The position numbers were made by a program, and so were the translations under genes. Positions 10,450 to 21,759 of a DNA stretch of 64,000 nt are shown piece after piece. Positions within the stretch are counted from its first letter, which is position 1. Each line of letters opens with the position of its first letter. This stretch comes from Asterella californica (lineage: Eukaryota; Streptophyta; Marchantiopsida; Marchantiales; Aytoniaceae). The stretch is taken from positions 806,001 to 870,000 of the forward strand of contig JAYKYS010000023.1 in NCBI GenBank assembly GCA_036924285.1, in the 5' to 3' direction. The notes below the pieces were generated by a model. It made no database searches. It was not told where the DNA came from and was given only the letters and a program-made list of their open reading frames with translations.

Positions 10450-12660
10450 CAGGAAAGAGGAAGCAAGTAGTAAGATTCAATTTGTCAGTGCAAGCAAGCC
10501 GGTTTGGAAAGCAGGATGTCCTGCTGAGAATCCCCACCTAGTCCATCACCCTTGAAACCACAGCTAGACGCAGGCCGACACAGTGGAAGAACAGTACAGA
10601 ATAATCTCCTGCTCAGAATTGACAAGCGATTGCATATTTCCTCGACTCTATCTGAAGCTAGGAAATTCTCATGTTTTTTGTTGATTTCATGTCTATGCAG
10701 ACTAAAGCCAGCAGGATTTCCAGTCTCAGCGCCCTCGTCAGTCTGTTTGTGTTTCTGGGTTTGTGGATGCACAATCTCGTCCACCGATCAGAGAGAGAAT
10801 TCCGTGCTCTTCGTTCGAGGAAGGAACGTTCGTTCGCTCTTGGTGTTAGGAAGAGCTTGGTGAATGCTATTACCGTTGCTCCTGTAGCTCATCCTCCCGC
10901 TCTGGCGTGAGAAAACGCTTTCACTTTCTAGCTTTCTTCAGCAGGTGCGGATGGGCCCGAATGTACAAATGATGATGCAGGACCAAGATAACCAATGTTG
11001 ATTTCTCGTAAGCACAGATCATCTACTACACGATTAGGTACTATGGGCTGACATATTTCTTAAGCATGACAGGTGTGATCTGGTTTCATCGACCCCAGTA
11101 AAGTAAGAGTCAGTTTAGAGAACAGCGAGTCTTCCTTGGCATTTCAGATGAAAAGCGACAAAAAGGGCTTGGCTTCCTGCCTTCCAGAAACATCAGGGGT
11201 CGAGTTCTCTTGGATTGGAAGTTTCAAAAGCGCATGCAGTGTAACTAAACATTCATTCCCGCAGAAGAGGAGTAATTCCCTACCTCCCGGGTCCTACAGT
11301 AGTGTTTCCCAGTGTTCTTGGTGTTACCGGACGGTACGTACACAAGACTTGATCTGCCTCGAAGCTGCAGCTGAACGCCCATCAGTTTGTTTTCATCTAC
11401 CACGAGCAACATAACGGTGTTCCAAGTTTGCTGCCGAAAGTATACCTTTCACAAGCTTAAATCGTAAGTTAGACCAGTTATCGATACAACTTGCGTGGAC
11501 GCCTCAAACCCTACTTTGCACCTCTACCTTCTTGCTAGAACTTGGACATTTTCCAGGATAACTCGATCGAATTACATTCAAACCCGTCTGCAACCACAAA
11601 GAGGCTCCACCCACTCTTCACCTTCCCAAATTCCTTGACGGATTCCAGTTATTCAGACTCGAGCATTCCGCCTCTTGCATTAGTGATGAGGTCCGGCCAG
11701 AGCTGATAAGGTCCTGCCAGAACAAGAAAACCAAACATTCGATATTCTATGTATTTCCGATCACTTCAGCGAGCAAACTAGCTCTGCCTCTAAACTTCCA
11801 AGCTTTTTAGATCGATATCCCAGTTGGATTTGCGTCACAGAAGGATGTAGCCCTTCAGACTTCACTTCTTCAGTTGATTTCATCGTTTCTTCTTGTAAGT
11901 ACGTTTGACACTAGGGATTGTCCTCGCATCTTCCGTGCTATGCTCTCGAAGTTCTCTTTTCAGAAAATCGACCGGCCAGGCAGAAGGTATGACTCGGGGG
12001 CAGATCTTTCATGTGTCGATAGATCTTCGAGTAGGATTATTTGTGCAACGTAACGTGGCGCAAACTGAAAGTCCTCGACAATTCTTAGCAGACTAACATT
12101 CTACTTTCGTACTCGCTTTTCGCATCGAGCTGCTCGTGTAGTATTGCTTCCGTGGAGAATACGCGCACCATGAACAGAGTGTATAAAAGTTCACCGTAGA
12201 TGTTCAGGACCTTCCATATGCACAGCTCTGTCTGATGTCCTCCCTTGACCGTCCCTCTAGGACCTTGGGGAAAGTTCAGTGAAATGTTTTATCCAGAGTG
12301 GGTCTAGGAGTCCACACTAAATTTCGTTCATATTGTATGACTGTATCTGTTTACAGAGCTGTCATTTACGTATATATACTAGATTATAGTCACTGTGACG
12401 CAATTTGCTCGTCTAAGCTGAAACAAAACAGTTTGATGTAAGTTTGAAGGGCATGAAAGTTGCACACAGCTTTAACTCTTTTACATATTTCTTTTTCAGC
12501 CTTCTTGCGACTTGGTGGAAAGGGTAAATACATCCCAGGAGAGTTACCACTTTAGCTACTTCTCGGAAGAACAGGCACTAAAGCAGTCAAATTCTAAAAC
12601 TAAAATCATCCGTGATAAATGATTCCTCTTCATATTCGTGAGATAATTGGACAGAAAACA
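10450..12660. other. No gene seen; U2 flanking sequence
   Basis: Mixed-composition DNA with only short random open frames. A palindromic GCAGGATGTCCTGC lies near 10511. A USE-like GCCCATAGTA (minus, 11039-11048) is not followed by any snRNA I recognise. Nothing else can be supported. Confidence 0.5.
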
Positions 12661-12664
12661 CCCA

Positions 12665-12707
12665 TCTTGCTTATCAGGTATCTGAGCCAGATACCTGATA
12701 AGCAAGA
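12665..12707. repeat. Perfect 20-bp hairpin with 3-nt loop
   Basis: TCTTGCTTATCAGGTATCTG is followed by AGC and then its exact reverse complement. No mismatch in 20 pairs. The surrounding DNA is unrelated. It may be the scar of an inverted repeat or foldback element, a recombination palindrome or an RNA hairpin; no family recognised. Confidence 0.9.
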
Positions 12708-13259
12708 ACGAAAGCGCTGAGACACGGCATTTGAGACTGCCTACCTCAAATGCTGCACTTCCCGAATCGAAATGAATCCTGCCCTCTACTTTCTAGGCTC
12801 AGTCTTCGTACCATTTCTAATCAACGTAATGGCATATACTTACTACTCTGGAACTTCTATAGTCTGTAGCATATCAACTTCTATAGTCTATCAACGGGAA
12901 GAAGCTAGGTCAGATGTAAAATTTAGCGGAAGAGAATAACGCTCTCGCGTCTTCTCAGCTACAATATAGGATACCCTTCTCGGTTGGAACTCATACTGCT
13001 CTAAGGTCAAGTGGACCATGGAGAGACACAAAATATGCACCATCCAAAGGTGACAAACAACTGGAAAACCAGCCACGAACTTTCCACCAGTTAGCTCAAT
13101 TCTTAGTCAGCGAAGCCTAGGCCTCTGCCTCTAGTCCCATACTCCTTCCGGATGGGCGTGGTAAGTACACACAGGCATGAGGGAGAAATTTCGCTCAATC
13201 ACCTACGCTACCTGCAGTGAACCAGGACATATGACATCATATGATTTACAGTCGACCGT

Positions 13260-14067
13260 GTCACATTCCCTTTAAACACTTGGACACCCGCCCCCACGTT
13301 CTGAGCGTCTCACCAGAGTAATGCGAACACCCCATCATCAGTTAGAAGGAGCTAACGTTCCACGAGGAAAGCTAAACGTGTGCAAAGTGTAAGCGACACG
13401 TCGAGTACCTTTTATGTCTTACTACCGAAGAGGAAGAGGAACTCAGATTCGCGGCACAGCGGCGGACCTCATGTTAGGTGTCCAGGCTGCTGCGCTCGCC
13501 ACGAAATTGATTCTACCTCTCTGTCTGGGAGAAACACGAACCTTCCCAAGTCAGGGTGCAAAGTAATGCTATCATCATCGTACTCCAGTATTCTCACGTT
13601 CTCCACCCTCCACAACAACTTCGAGGACCTGATGGAGGATCGAGAAGAGAAAAATCACAGAACGTGAAAGGCTAATTTCACCCGCTTTTCTTGTCACAAG
13701 AAAAGCTCCTACAACCAGCCACAGCAGAATCCTCGAGTCTTCCAAGCCTCAGGATCACCTATTCAAACTCCGATCGCTCGAGACCCCGAAAGCCAAATCA
13801 CGCGCGGGTTGTGGATGATTCCCTCGACCTCCATAGCCCCGCAATGAAATGAGTGCTCAATTTCTCGAAATCCTCCGCTTTATAGTCCGTACCTGACAGT
13901 GGCTGTGGTTCATGCTAAACTCGCATCCTTAATACCGACCACCTGAATCTGGTAAACATCCTAGTGAAATTACATGCACCCATGTGAACTCCGGTGATAA
14001 GAGGCTCCCTTCACACTGAATGACAGTTCGTTGCTGTAAATCCTTCTTAACTCAAGGCGAAAGTCAT
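13260..14067 (-). repeat. Inverted duplicate of 25503-26300 (U2-linked unknown unit)
   Basis: On the minus strand this aligns with 25503-26300: CTTCCCGCATGACTTTCGCC, the stretch TATAAAGCGGAGGAT, AACCCGCGCGTGATTTGGCT, and a well-kept block of about 140 bp containing GACCTCATGTTAGGTGTCCA. It has a TATA-like TATAAAGCGG and a 23-codon frame starting MEVEGIIHNPR in this copy and MEFGRIIHNPR in the other. No function is known; candidates are an unknown RNA gene or a gene first exon. Confidence 0.7.
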
Positions 14068-14069
14068 GC

Positions 14070-14660
14070 GGGAAGTGTTTAATCAACGGATTACTCTGTC
14101 TAAACATCATAAAGTATATGCAGTAACCACACATTGTCACGGCTTCCCAACCAAATGACTCGTAGACACTATGTTAGACAACAAATGGGAATTAGAGGTA
14201 GAGAATGCACTGAGAAATGAGAACATGCGCACACACAGGTAGGAACTTTCAGACAGCAGGTTTGCCTTCTGTCACAAAGAAGCTGGTGGGCTCTAACTTC
14301 CTACCATCTGTTTGCCAGCCTTTTCACTTCTTCTCAAATCTAGCACGACCTTTGCCAGTGCTCTGTCCCTTTCCTTCAGAGTTCCCAGAACCTCTTCGAG
14401 TTTGGCATGAGCAGATTCCTTCTCTCTTCTTGCTCGCTGGAGCAGTGGCTGAATTCTCCCTTTCTCAGCACTCTCACGACGCGTTGTAATCGCTTGATCT
14501 TCTCACTGGCTTTCTCCGTAACGAAATTCGTTGCCGTCGGATCCAGCCTGTTGTGCATTATTAGGCGCATTCACTGAATGCCTCGAGAAACTCTTCCACC
14601 TTCAAGATCCAGAATCGCGTTGCCAAGGTCGTTGCCGTAGAGAGTGTTCTGCGATCTGCT
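14070..14660. other. No gene seen; insertion between U2-B flank and inverted unit
   Basis: In the 25.5-kb copy the two flanking sequences are directly joined, so this stretch of about 590 bp is extra here (or deleted there). No motif or mobile-element ends recognised. Confidence 0.45.
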
Positions 14661-14833
14661 CTGGTCATCGGCGAGGTGAGTGACTTATCTGTGGGTGCAT
14701 CAAGACTGGTGGATTCTCTTCTTGGTCAAGGCGACAAGTTCTACCACATCGATGCGCGGGAGAGGATTCAAAGTCGGAAGGACGCGGGAAACACTTGCTT
14801 CTTGGATTCATTGGGTCTCCCGCGAGGGGGAGG

Positions 14834-15028
14834 ATGGGCTGCGCCGGCCTAGGTGGTGCAATACCAAGGCGACACTGGCGATTCCGAAGTAGCAAGCTTC
14901 CCCATTGGGCTCGCACGCGTGAGAGAAATTAGATTAATATCGTGAGGGTCGATGACCCTCGTATCAGATATTAAACTGATAAGAACAGATACTGCACTTG
15001 ATCTTAGCCAAAAGGCCGAGAAAGGTAT
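14834..15028 (-). ncRNA. U2: U2 snRNA, copy B, variant branch-site recognition
   Basis: Nearly the same as copy A over its length, with the 5' end ATACCTTTCTCGGCC and stem-loop IIb unchanged. The branch-site sequence reads GCAGTA (RNA sense of 14990-14995) instead of GTAGTA. The T-to-C change falls on the position that faces the base after the branch adenosine and is normally pseudouridine. The 3' hairpin has lost about 3 nt (GGTATTGCACCACC). The Sm position has the same unusual ATTTCTCTC as copy A. It could be a mutated, non-functional paralogue or a U2 with shifted preference (TACTAGC rather than TACTAAC). The promoter and 3' flank are kept. Confidence 0.9.
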
Positions 15029-15050
15029 ACTCTACAATGAGAGAGAGGAG

Positions 15051-15100
15051 CTTATAAACCTGGGTGAACCTCGTCTCGTTCTGCAGGGTTTACGGGTTTA
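15051..15100 (-). promoter_or_regulatory. U2-B promoter: TATA and degenerate USE
   Basis: On the minus strand GGTTTATAAG occupies -32 to -23, a better TATA box than copy A has. Near -71 the element reads AAACCCGTAAACCC, one base off the AACCCATAAG seen upstream of U2-A. Position and spacing are kept. Confidence 0.65.
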
Positions 15101-15480
15101 TGGTCTAGGTTTTAGTAAACTATTCATATTCGTCCCACTGAGTTCGTATTGTGCCTAGTGAAAGTAAACTAGTCACGAAGTTCGAGGTAAGATAAAAACA
15201 AATGATGAGAACAAGTGAATGAGAAGCTGTGACAATAGGGTACCCTAGTAGTCTCGTCTGCTTTGACAAGGGAGTCCCATCAAAATGTTGAAGCTTCTGT
15301 TCCGAAACGAACATCTCTCTGTCTTGTTTTGGAAGGGAAAGCTTATCTCAATCGACGGATTGGTTGCAGTTCTTGATGGTCCAGAAGATAATACGGATTG
15401 ACACTTCAGTGAAAGATTTATGTTCGATATTCGCTGACCTTTGATAATTCTCTTTGAAAAGTTTCGAACGCAGTACTTAC
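15092..15480 (-). repeat. U2-B upstream flank, also present inverted at 45190-45655
   Basis: TTTTAGTAAACTATTC, GGTAAGATAAAAACAAATG, the CCAAAACAAGACAGAGAG-type block and ATGTTGAAGCTTCTG all recur in the 45-kb copy in opposite orientation. No coding content. It marks the distal promoter region of the U2 unit. Confidence 0.7.
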
Positions 15481-15764
15481 GAGTCGTACGTCACGATCTC
15501 GACAGAATGAAGCACCTCATTTTCTGTATCATCATGAGAATGGCCAGATTCCTTACGATACGCACGGGGCGCACCAAGACTTCGTGAAACTGGCATTCCG
15601 AGAATCTCAGCATTCTATCAATCTCGGTTACCAAGTGGACTCCTCAACATTTCTCGTTTCAAACACTGGAATAACGAATGAAGATGTTCTGAGGTTACAG
15701 TCTCTTCAGGTACCGTTGTCTACAGTCTACACACCCGCACAATCCAAGTTTCAGTTTTATTGGT

Positions 15765-15880
15765 GGTGCCTCAACGAAGAGGCGTTCCAAAGATTATGAT
15801 AAGCCGTTGACTGTGTCCCGCACACGGTATTCTTTAGTAAAAGGCGAAAGAATAGTTCGCTCTGGGCTGAGCACACGACT
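15765..15880 (-). ncRNA. U5: U5 spliceosomal snRNA, copy C
   Basis: Minus strand, about 116 nt. Loop-1 GCCTTTTAC is intact. The base stem is AGTCG with CGGCT (one G-U pair replacing G-C in copy A). The Sm site AATCTTTGG is followed by GCCTC/GAGGC. Of the U5 copies it has the best promoter, so it is the strongest candidate for an expressed gene. It lies about 740 bp upstream of U2-B on the same strand, a U5-U2 pair. Confidence 0.92.
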
Positions 15881-15910
15881 GACTAATATATTCATTCTGT
15901 CGGGAGTTCT

Positions 15911-15951
15911 ATATAAAGCCGAGGTGCTTTCATCAACTGAACTTATGGGCC
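15911..15951 (-). promoter_or_regulatory. U5-C promoter: TATA and USE-like element
   Basis: On the minus strand CTTTATATAG is at about -38 to -31 and GGCCCATAAG at about -71 to -62 from the U5 5' end. This fits the element shared by the snRNA genes of the window. Confidence 0.7.
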
Positions 15952-15959
15952 AGAGTCCT

Positions 15960-16400
15960 GTGCACGTGATGAAGCGTAGCAGGTAGATGCGTCTCCCACG
16001 AGAGAAGGAAGGAGGAAGGCGTAGGGAATGACCAATTGCCCTGATGTCGACAGGAACGAGTGTCAACCAGAATGAACTGGGGCTTAGTAGCCGTTCACAA
16101 TACAGATTTGGAGCGACTGCATGCAAAGTTCCACAGTATGAGGGATAACGAAGATGTGGAAACTGCACTCACTGGTGCCACTGTTCAACCTTGACTGCAA
16201 CGAGAGCCACCATTCCGTGAGCGGAATGGGTGTCCACAAGTAAAAATCAAGACTTACTCATGTTCTTTCATGAACTTCCCTAAAAAACACATTGCGGCTA
16301 CTAATACCGTCACGTGTAACCCGAAGACGAAACAGAGTCTTAACTTTAACTTCACACAGCTTTAACTCCTTTAGAAGAGACTTTCTAGCTTCAGCTGAAG
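15960..16400. other. No gene seen; U5-C distal flank
   Basis: Sequence upstream of U5-C. CTACCTGCTACGCTTCA recurs upstream of the other U5 genes (8.84 and 24.64 kb), so part of it is the U5 duplicon. Nothing else is recognised. Confidence 0.45.
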
Positions 16401-16416
16401 CTATACATTTCCTAGC

Positions 16417-16605
16417 CAGCGCTCGGGGTAAAAAGTTTCAGGAACCGGAAATTATCCGAAGGTAATTAACGGAACCGGCTTTTCAGTCATCTATTAATAA
16501 CAGATAACGTGTCGTTTTGTAAAATTTTAACCTGCAAATTATCCCACTGGACATCATTTCAACCCGGTTACAAATACAAAGAATTCCGGTTAGCCCCGAG
16601 CGCTA
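16417..16605. mobile_element. Non-autonomous hAT-like MITE, 189 bp
   Basis: The termini CAGCGCTCGGGG and, read inward from the other end, TAGCGCTCGGGG form 11 perfect inverted bases after a variable first base. The element is flanked by exact 8-bp direct repeats TTCCTAGC (16409-16416 and 16606-16613). An 8-bp duplication and YAG-type ends are typical of hAT elements. There is no coding capacity. A diverged relative appears near 32826-33049. Confidence 0.8.
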
Positions 16606-16614
16606 TTCCTAGCT

Positions 16615-17780
16615 CGGTCATCTTTCCGACCATTTCGTGAAACCTCTCGCAATGGTAGCTCAGGTCTAGTTATAGTCCAAAATGGTCATGACCATGGGTA
16701 GGATACACGTGTGAATAACCTGCCCTCAGCATGCTGCCACTGTTTCCTAAATTCAGATTTTTTTCTAAGGCATGAAAGTCTCCCAAACATCCTCAGCATG
16801 CAGAGGCATGCGATCGCAGAGAGTAAAATGCTATTAGAAAATGACAAAGTTAGTGTCCGTAGTGATTATTCTGTGATCCGGGTGCTATAGTTACAATTGA
16901 CTGCCGAGAAGATTGCGGATGGATCTAGAGTACCAGCAGAAATGACGCACGGTTGTTGTCTCACTTGTCATTATAATTTTGCATGTGGATTAATTGCGAA
17001 TGCTGATTTGGTGTATAAGATCGGTAACATGGAAATATTTATGACACATGTCTCAAATTTGGAATTGAAAAAAATTCCAACAGTTCTCCACAACCGTCTA
17101 GAGATAGTCTAGTTCCTACGAAGTACGTCAACAAAGACCTATCATCGACGAGTTTGGTGTGTGAGCTTTGAGCGAAGTTTGTTCAGAGGGTTTGTGTTTC
17201 ACAATTTCATGCTTGAGCATTGCATAAGTCTGCGTACGTATTCTCGTTATCTTTTTCCTTATACTATATCGTGTGTTCTGGATCAGAAGCAATTATTAAG
17301 GATCCAGGAGATTATAGAGATGGCTGTGATGTTAGCCTCCCGAACGATGAAGACTCTTCCAACTCTGATGAATCCAGCGGGGAAGATGGAGAGTGTGATA
17401 ATTCGAGAGAAAACAAAAAGTTGATTTACGAGTTCTTTTGATGAAGATCATGAAATACTCTATTCGGGTTCTGATGAGGAATTTCTTGAGTTATATCAGA
17501 TATTGTATACATCTTGATATTTATAAAGACAAAATCATTTCACTTTTTCTAAAAGTAAGGATTTTTTCAAAAATTATTTTGAGAATATTTCGATTCTTTC
17601 TCGTCAATTGATCATAATTGATAGATGAAGTTTGCGAAATTGATGAGCTTAGTTGAAAGACACCTTCTTTTTCAGAATCAAGCTCATGTAAAACAAGCTC
17701 CGATGTCCTTGTAGCTCATAATTATCTTAGATTGATATAGACATGACTGAAATGGTGCTGCTCTTGGACGGTCTTTCTTT
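16615..17780. other. No clear gene; probable N-terminal or flanking DNA of the Harbinger remnant
   Basis: Short open frames only. A Ser/Asp-rich stretch (NDEDSSNSDESSGED, about 17340-17395) may come from the transposon's N-terminal or accessory ORF, but nothing diagnostic is seen. Confidence 0.35.
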
Positions 17781-17784
17781 TTTT

Positions 17785-18449
17785 GAGGGATTGTGCATGG
17801 GACTATGGTTCTTTACACAAAGAGAGTGATGTATGCATTGGAGTCCACCCTTAAAGGATATATTCGATGATCAAATCGACAAGAGAGAAGTGTCGCGTCA
17901 CAAGCTTTTGGTGCGAAAGAATTTTTTATGTATAGGTTTGATAGATGGTACTTTATTGCCTCTATCACAAACCTTGATTTGATGGAGAAACATATTACGA
18001 TACAAAGTGCAACTATTATATAAATATACAAGTGGTATATTGTGGTATACAAGTGGCAAATTTTCTTTTTGTTTACAAGTAAGCCAGGAAGCTGTCATGA
18101 TATTCTATGTTTGAGAAAGTTTGTACTCGGAAAGCACATTAACAACGACAGTCCTTTGTTCCAAAAAGATCATTATCTATTGGATGATTCAAGATATTCA
18201 CCACTGAGATATCTTGTCCCCTCGTTTAGGAGGACTAGCGAAGAAAAAGACAAACAAGATTTCAATACTTGTTTGGCTCATGCGAGAGTGACTAAGGAGC
18301 ATTGTATTGGATTTCTAAAATCCGGATGGCATTCTTTGAAGCAAGTCGGAATACAATTGAAGGAAAAATCAGAGAACCGGTTTTTAGTTAGATCGATAGA
18401 ATGTTGTGTCATGTTGCATAATTTTTGGCTAAAAAACCAAGATGGATAG
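17785..18449 (+). pseudogene. PIF/Harbinger transposase remnant (DDE superfamily)
   Basis: The first catalytic Asp region reads CIGLIDGTLLPLS (about 17930-17970). The second is in KPGSCHDILCLRKF (about 18072-18114). The third, Glu, is in ARVTKEHCIGFLKSGWHSLK. In between come YLLDDSRYSPLRYLVPSFRR and, at the end, ECCVMLHNFWL, the conserved layout of plant HARBI1-like nucleases (DDE_Tnp_4). The C-terminal part from 18042 is open for 135 codons, but upstream there are a TGA after QTLI and frame changes, so it is inactive. It abuts the truncated end of the minus-strand gypsy element near 18.65 kb. Confidence 0.85.
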
Positions 18450-18649
18450 ACAGAAGAAGAAGAGGGATTGATTACAAAATCTGATTAAGACTCATAAACG
18501 CTTCCAAGAGATGTGTTGAACCATACCACTAGGATCCATCAGAGAGACCAAATGATGAGAATATGTCTTAGGCACAAAAGAAATCTGGGTGCGTTTTCAT
18601 TCAAATCTTAACTTATATCAGCTTATGTTTAGATGATGTCATGCGGTCT

Positions 18650-20250
18650 TTCACAACTAGAACGACATATACTTTAACCAGCAAAGAATTTTTGGATTGA
18701 ATCGATACTGTCTTTGTCGTATAAGTACTGATCCTTCGATGATATCAATACGATGTTCTTCCCACTGCGTAGGTATCCCCTTCATGTCCTCCACAGTCCA
18801 AGCGAGACATCTTGGTAATGGATCAGCATCTGACCATACACTTCCAACTCTTGTCTTTGTACTACAATAGAAATCTTTATGTTCTTTTCTTAGCTTATCA
18901 TCAGATTTTGGGATGCTCTTGGAAGTACTATATGGCTGATCTCTGCACTCCCATGACCTAGCTGTGATTGCTATTCGATCTCGTTTGCATCGTCGTTTTC
19001 ATCGACTTCGTAGCATTGAAGATAGTTGATCATTGAATAGGGGTCTCCCTCCATTCACTTGCGCTGCTTGTTGATGAATCAAATCATGAAGTGTAACTTG
19101 CATCAGTCGAATATGTCTCACCTTGATGTGTTATCTTGTTCCAGGATACTACCACAGCCTTATTAGTACGTTTTTGTGGATCTTTAAAATGTAAACTGTA
19201 AACTGTACCAATCTGTTAGTACTTTGACACCATACAACCACGGCGTCCCAATCAAAATTTGATAACCAGACTTAACCAAAAGACGCAATACAACATAGGT
19301 GAGTTTAAAAGAAATTCTGCCTATTAGAGTGAGAATGTTGCACAATAGTTCCAGTGGTCGTCTTCTTGTCTGATCTACCAGTCATAACACTCACTAAGTT
19401 TCTTCAAACTTGTTGAAACCCAACGCGTGCACCATGTCTTCTGTTATTATCTTGACTCCTGACTCGGAGTGACACTTTCTTGATTATATAGCTTGCAATC
19501 TCCACTTCAACTTCTGAGATCTCAGGTCTTCTGCCTCAATGTGAAACAGAGAAGATAACTTCCATCTTCTTGCTTTAGTGGGTTTCTTCAATGCTTGAAG
19601 TAACATTTTCTTGTAAATTTTCTTGTCTTCAATCAAATGTTTGAAACTTATGTTAGCCTTTTGTGCTTCTAAATTGTCCACCACATCATAGTGCAATGTT
19701 GTCACAGGTTCTTTTCTTATAGGCTCTGGTTGACTGTGCTTCTTTGGACGAAGTACGAAGTGCGTTTGGTGCGGATGAAGTTGATGGTTCAGGAACTTCT
19801 GCCGAAATGGTGTCAACCTCCTTCACCGAAGTTCTCTCTCGTAGTAATTCTTTCTTCAGGAGTTCACATAATATCTATTGACAACTTCGAAGGGTCTACA
19901 TTCTTCAGAGATTTTTCTTCCTCTTCCTCAGTATCCTCCTCAGACACTGTCTTCTTCTTGGCTTTCTCTTTAGTCTTCTTTTGCTTCTTTTGCTCCTTCT
20001 TTGAGTTGGGTCTTCAGAGGAGCTTCTTTCGCCTTCCACTTCGTCTTGAACGAGCTTCTGGTGTCCACTTTGCGAACCCAAGTTTCTTCAGGTGACCATC
20101 CTTCATCTCCAGCGGCTTTTCATTCCTCTAAGTCCACATTGTGCAGTTGTGCTTCCGCAAGGCATTCCGTCTTGGGGTCAAATCGAACCTCTTGCTTCAC
20201 TACGGGTGGGTTAGTACAGTCTGCCGTGTCATATCTCATTGATGGCATTT
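18650..20250 (-). pseudogene. Gypsy protease and start of reverse transcriptase, degraded
   Basis: Minus-strand reading, downstream of the zinc knuckles: a linker rich in Lys/Glu, then a retropepsin-like C-terminal half (RIFLKLTYVVLRLLV, YQILIGTPWLYGV) at about 19210-19290. The segment just before RT follows, with WEEHRIDIIEGSVLIRQRQY at about 18700-18780, where gypsy elements read HxIDTxxxxPIRQRPYR. Homology stops there. RNase H and integrase are absent, and the Harbinger remnant follows. Many stops; dead. Confidence 0.65.
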
Positions 20251-20280
20251 CTCACTAAGTGCTATGTATCTCAACAGTCT

Positions 20281-21696
20281 CTTTGGATGAGGACAGTTGG
20301 ATGACCAATGATCGGTGCTGTCACAATTAAAACAAGACCTATGGGGTGGAGGTTTATTTGCTCCTGCTGGGCTCATTAAACGTTTCTCTGACACATATAG
20401 AGCTCTTTCTCGTGGTGCAAATCTCTGAATGAGTATGGGTCAAATTGGGATAATTGTCGGTGGTTGAGAGGTCTTGGCAATTGCGGTGGTGTACTTGGTT
20501 GTACTCCATATACTTCATCCGGAGTCTCCACAAAGAATGAGTTGTACTACGATTCGAACGCAGGTGCCCAATCTAGTGCTTGCGTCTGAAATGTTCTTTG
20601 TTGATTGGTGCATTCTGTATTGACATGTCCTGACTTTCCACAAGTCGTACACCACAAGTTCGATCGGGATGAAGAAGGTGATTTTCTCCTGTCAAGAGAT
20701 CATACCATTTGTACTTTCAGATCTGCAAACACTTTGATCATTTCCTCCATTAGTTGAGTACTATCCCTTTTGGACTTCTCTTTCTTCTCTTTTGAACTTT
20801 TTTTTTCTTTGGTCAAAGAACTTCGTCTTGTTCTTTGTTCTTCTTCGCTTGAAGAAGATGCGCTTGCGGATGAAAATTCTCCGACTTCGACCGAAGACGA
20901 TTCTTCATCAGAAGATACTTCGGAGGAAGAGAGATCTCTTCGACTCTTTTTATATTTCTTTCGTCGACTTGGTTTCTCTTCCTTCGTCTCTTTCTTGTCT
21001 TTCTTTCTTTTGTTCTTACTCTTTATCCAACCTCCTTTACTTACGAGGGCGGATGCTTCAAATGCTTCTGCTGAAGCAACAACTTCTTCGATGACATCCA
21101 TTTTTCCACGATGACATCAAATCTCCATTTCAATAAATAGGTCCGGAACTAGTCATTCGTAGCTTGATCCATAGAGTATGGATTGGCTGTACCCATCTTC
21201 AGTTTCTGTCTAGTAGATTGTAAAATCTTTGCACATAATCTTTCAAGCTCTCCTTCTTCCCTCTAACCAGTCTGGTCAGCTGTCCCAACACTTGACGATT
21301 GTATCCGATTTTCCAGAACTTCTCTAAGAACTTCATCTTCAGCTTGTCTCATGTATCGATGTCACCTGGTACTCTGTTAGTGTGGTTGTACCAACTGCGT
21401 GCTCTCTTCATGAGAAGATTTGAAAAGAACGGTAGACGATCCGGTTCAACATCTTCCTCAAACAGTTTGATGTAGACGTCTATGTCTTCATCATCATCTG
21501 AAGATCCACCTCTGAATTTCGGATAACCATGTTTCATGATGGGTTGGCTTGCCATACTTCGAACTCCTGTAACTTTTGGTACTTGAGTCGCTATCTTGGC
21601 AGGTGTTGGAATCGGCGCTCGTACTATTGCTTGTATGAGGACAGCAAAGACAATACCCGCAGCAGTAGCTGCTTTAGCTTGTCTCTTCTTAAACAT
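20281..21696 (-). pseudogene. Gypsy gag with two CCHC zinc knuckles, copy 2
   Basis: Minus strand from ATG at 21696. The capsid part contains KFRGGSSDDDEDIDVYIKLF, ARSWYNHTNRVPGDIDT and, after a stop, LKMKFLEKFWKIGY and LTRLVRGKKESLKDYVQRF. A Lys/Ser-rich linker follows. Two nucleocapsid knuckles of form CX2CX4HX4C lie at 20610-20651 (CTTCGKSGHVNTEC) and 20293-20334 (CFNCDSTDHWSSNC). The knuckles bind RNA during packaging. The frame is broken by several stops. The copy at 5458-5939 is its truncated duplicate. Confidence 0.8.
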
Positions 21697-21759
21697 TGAT
21701 GGTCTTGTTGTTGGTGATAAGTAAGAAGCAACACTGTCCTTCTGAGCAAATAGAGTGAA

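Noticed and set aside
11039..11048. USE-like GCCCATAGTA on -
   Set aside because: No snRNA sequence or TATA box at the expected distance.
18042..18449. Intact gene reading for the 135-codon frame
   Set aside because: It is only the C-terminal part of a Harbinger transposase; the catalytic first Asp lies upstream behind a stop and frame changes.
20700..21101. 133-codon Lys/Ser/Glu-rich frame on - as a separate gene
   Set aside because: It is the linker between the capsid and zinc knuckles of the gypsy gag.
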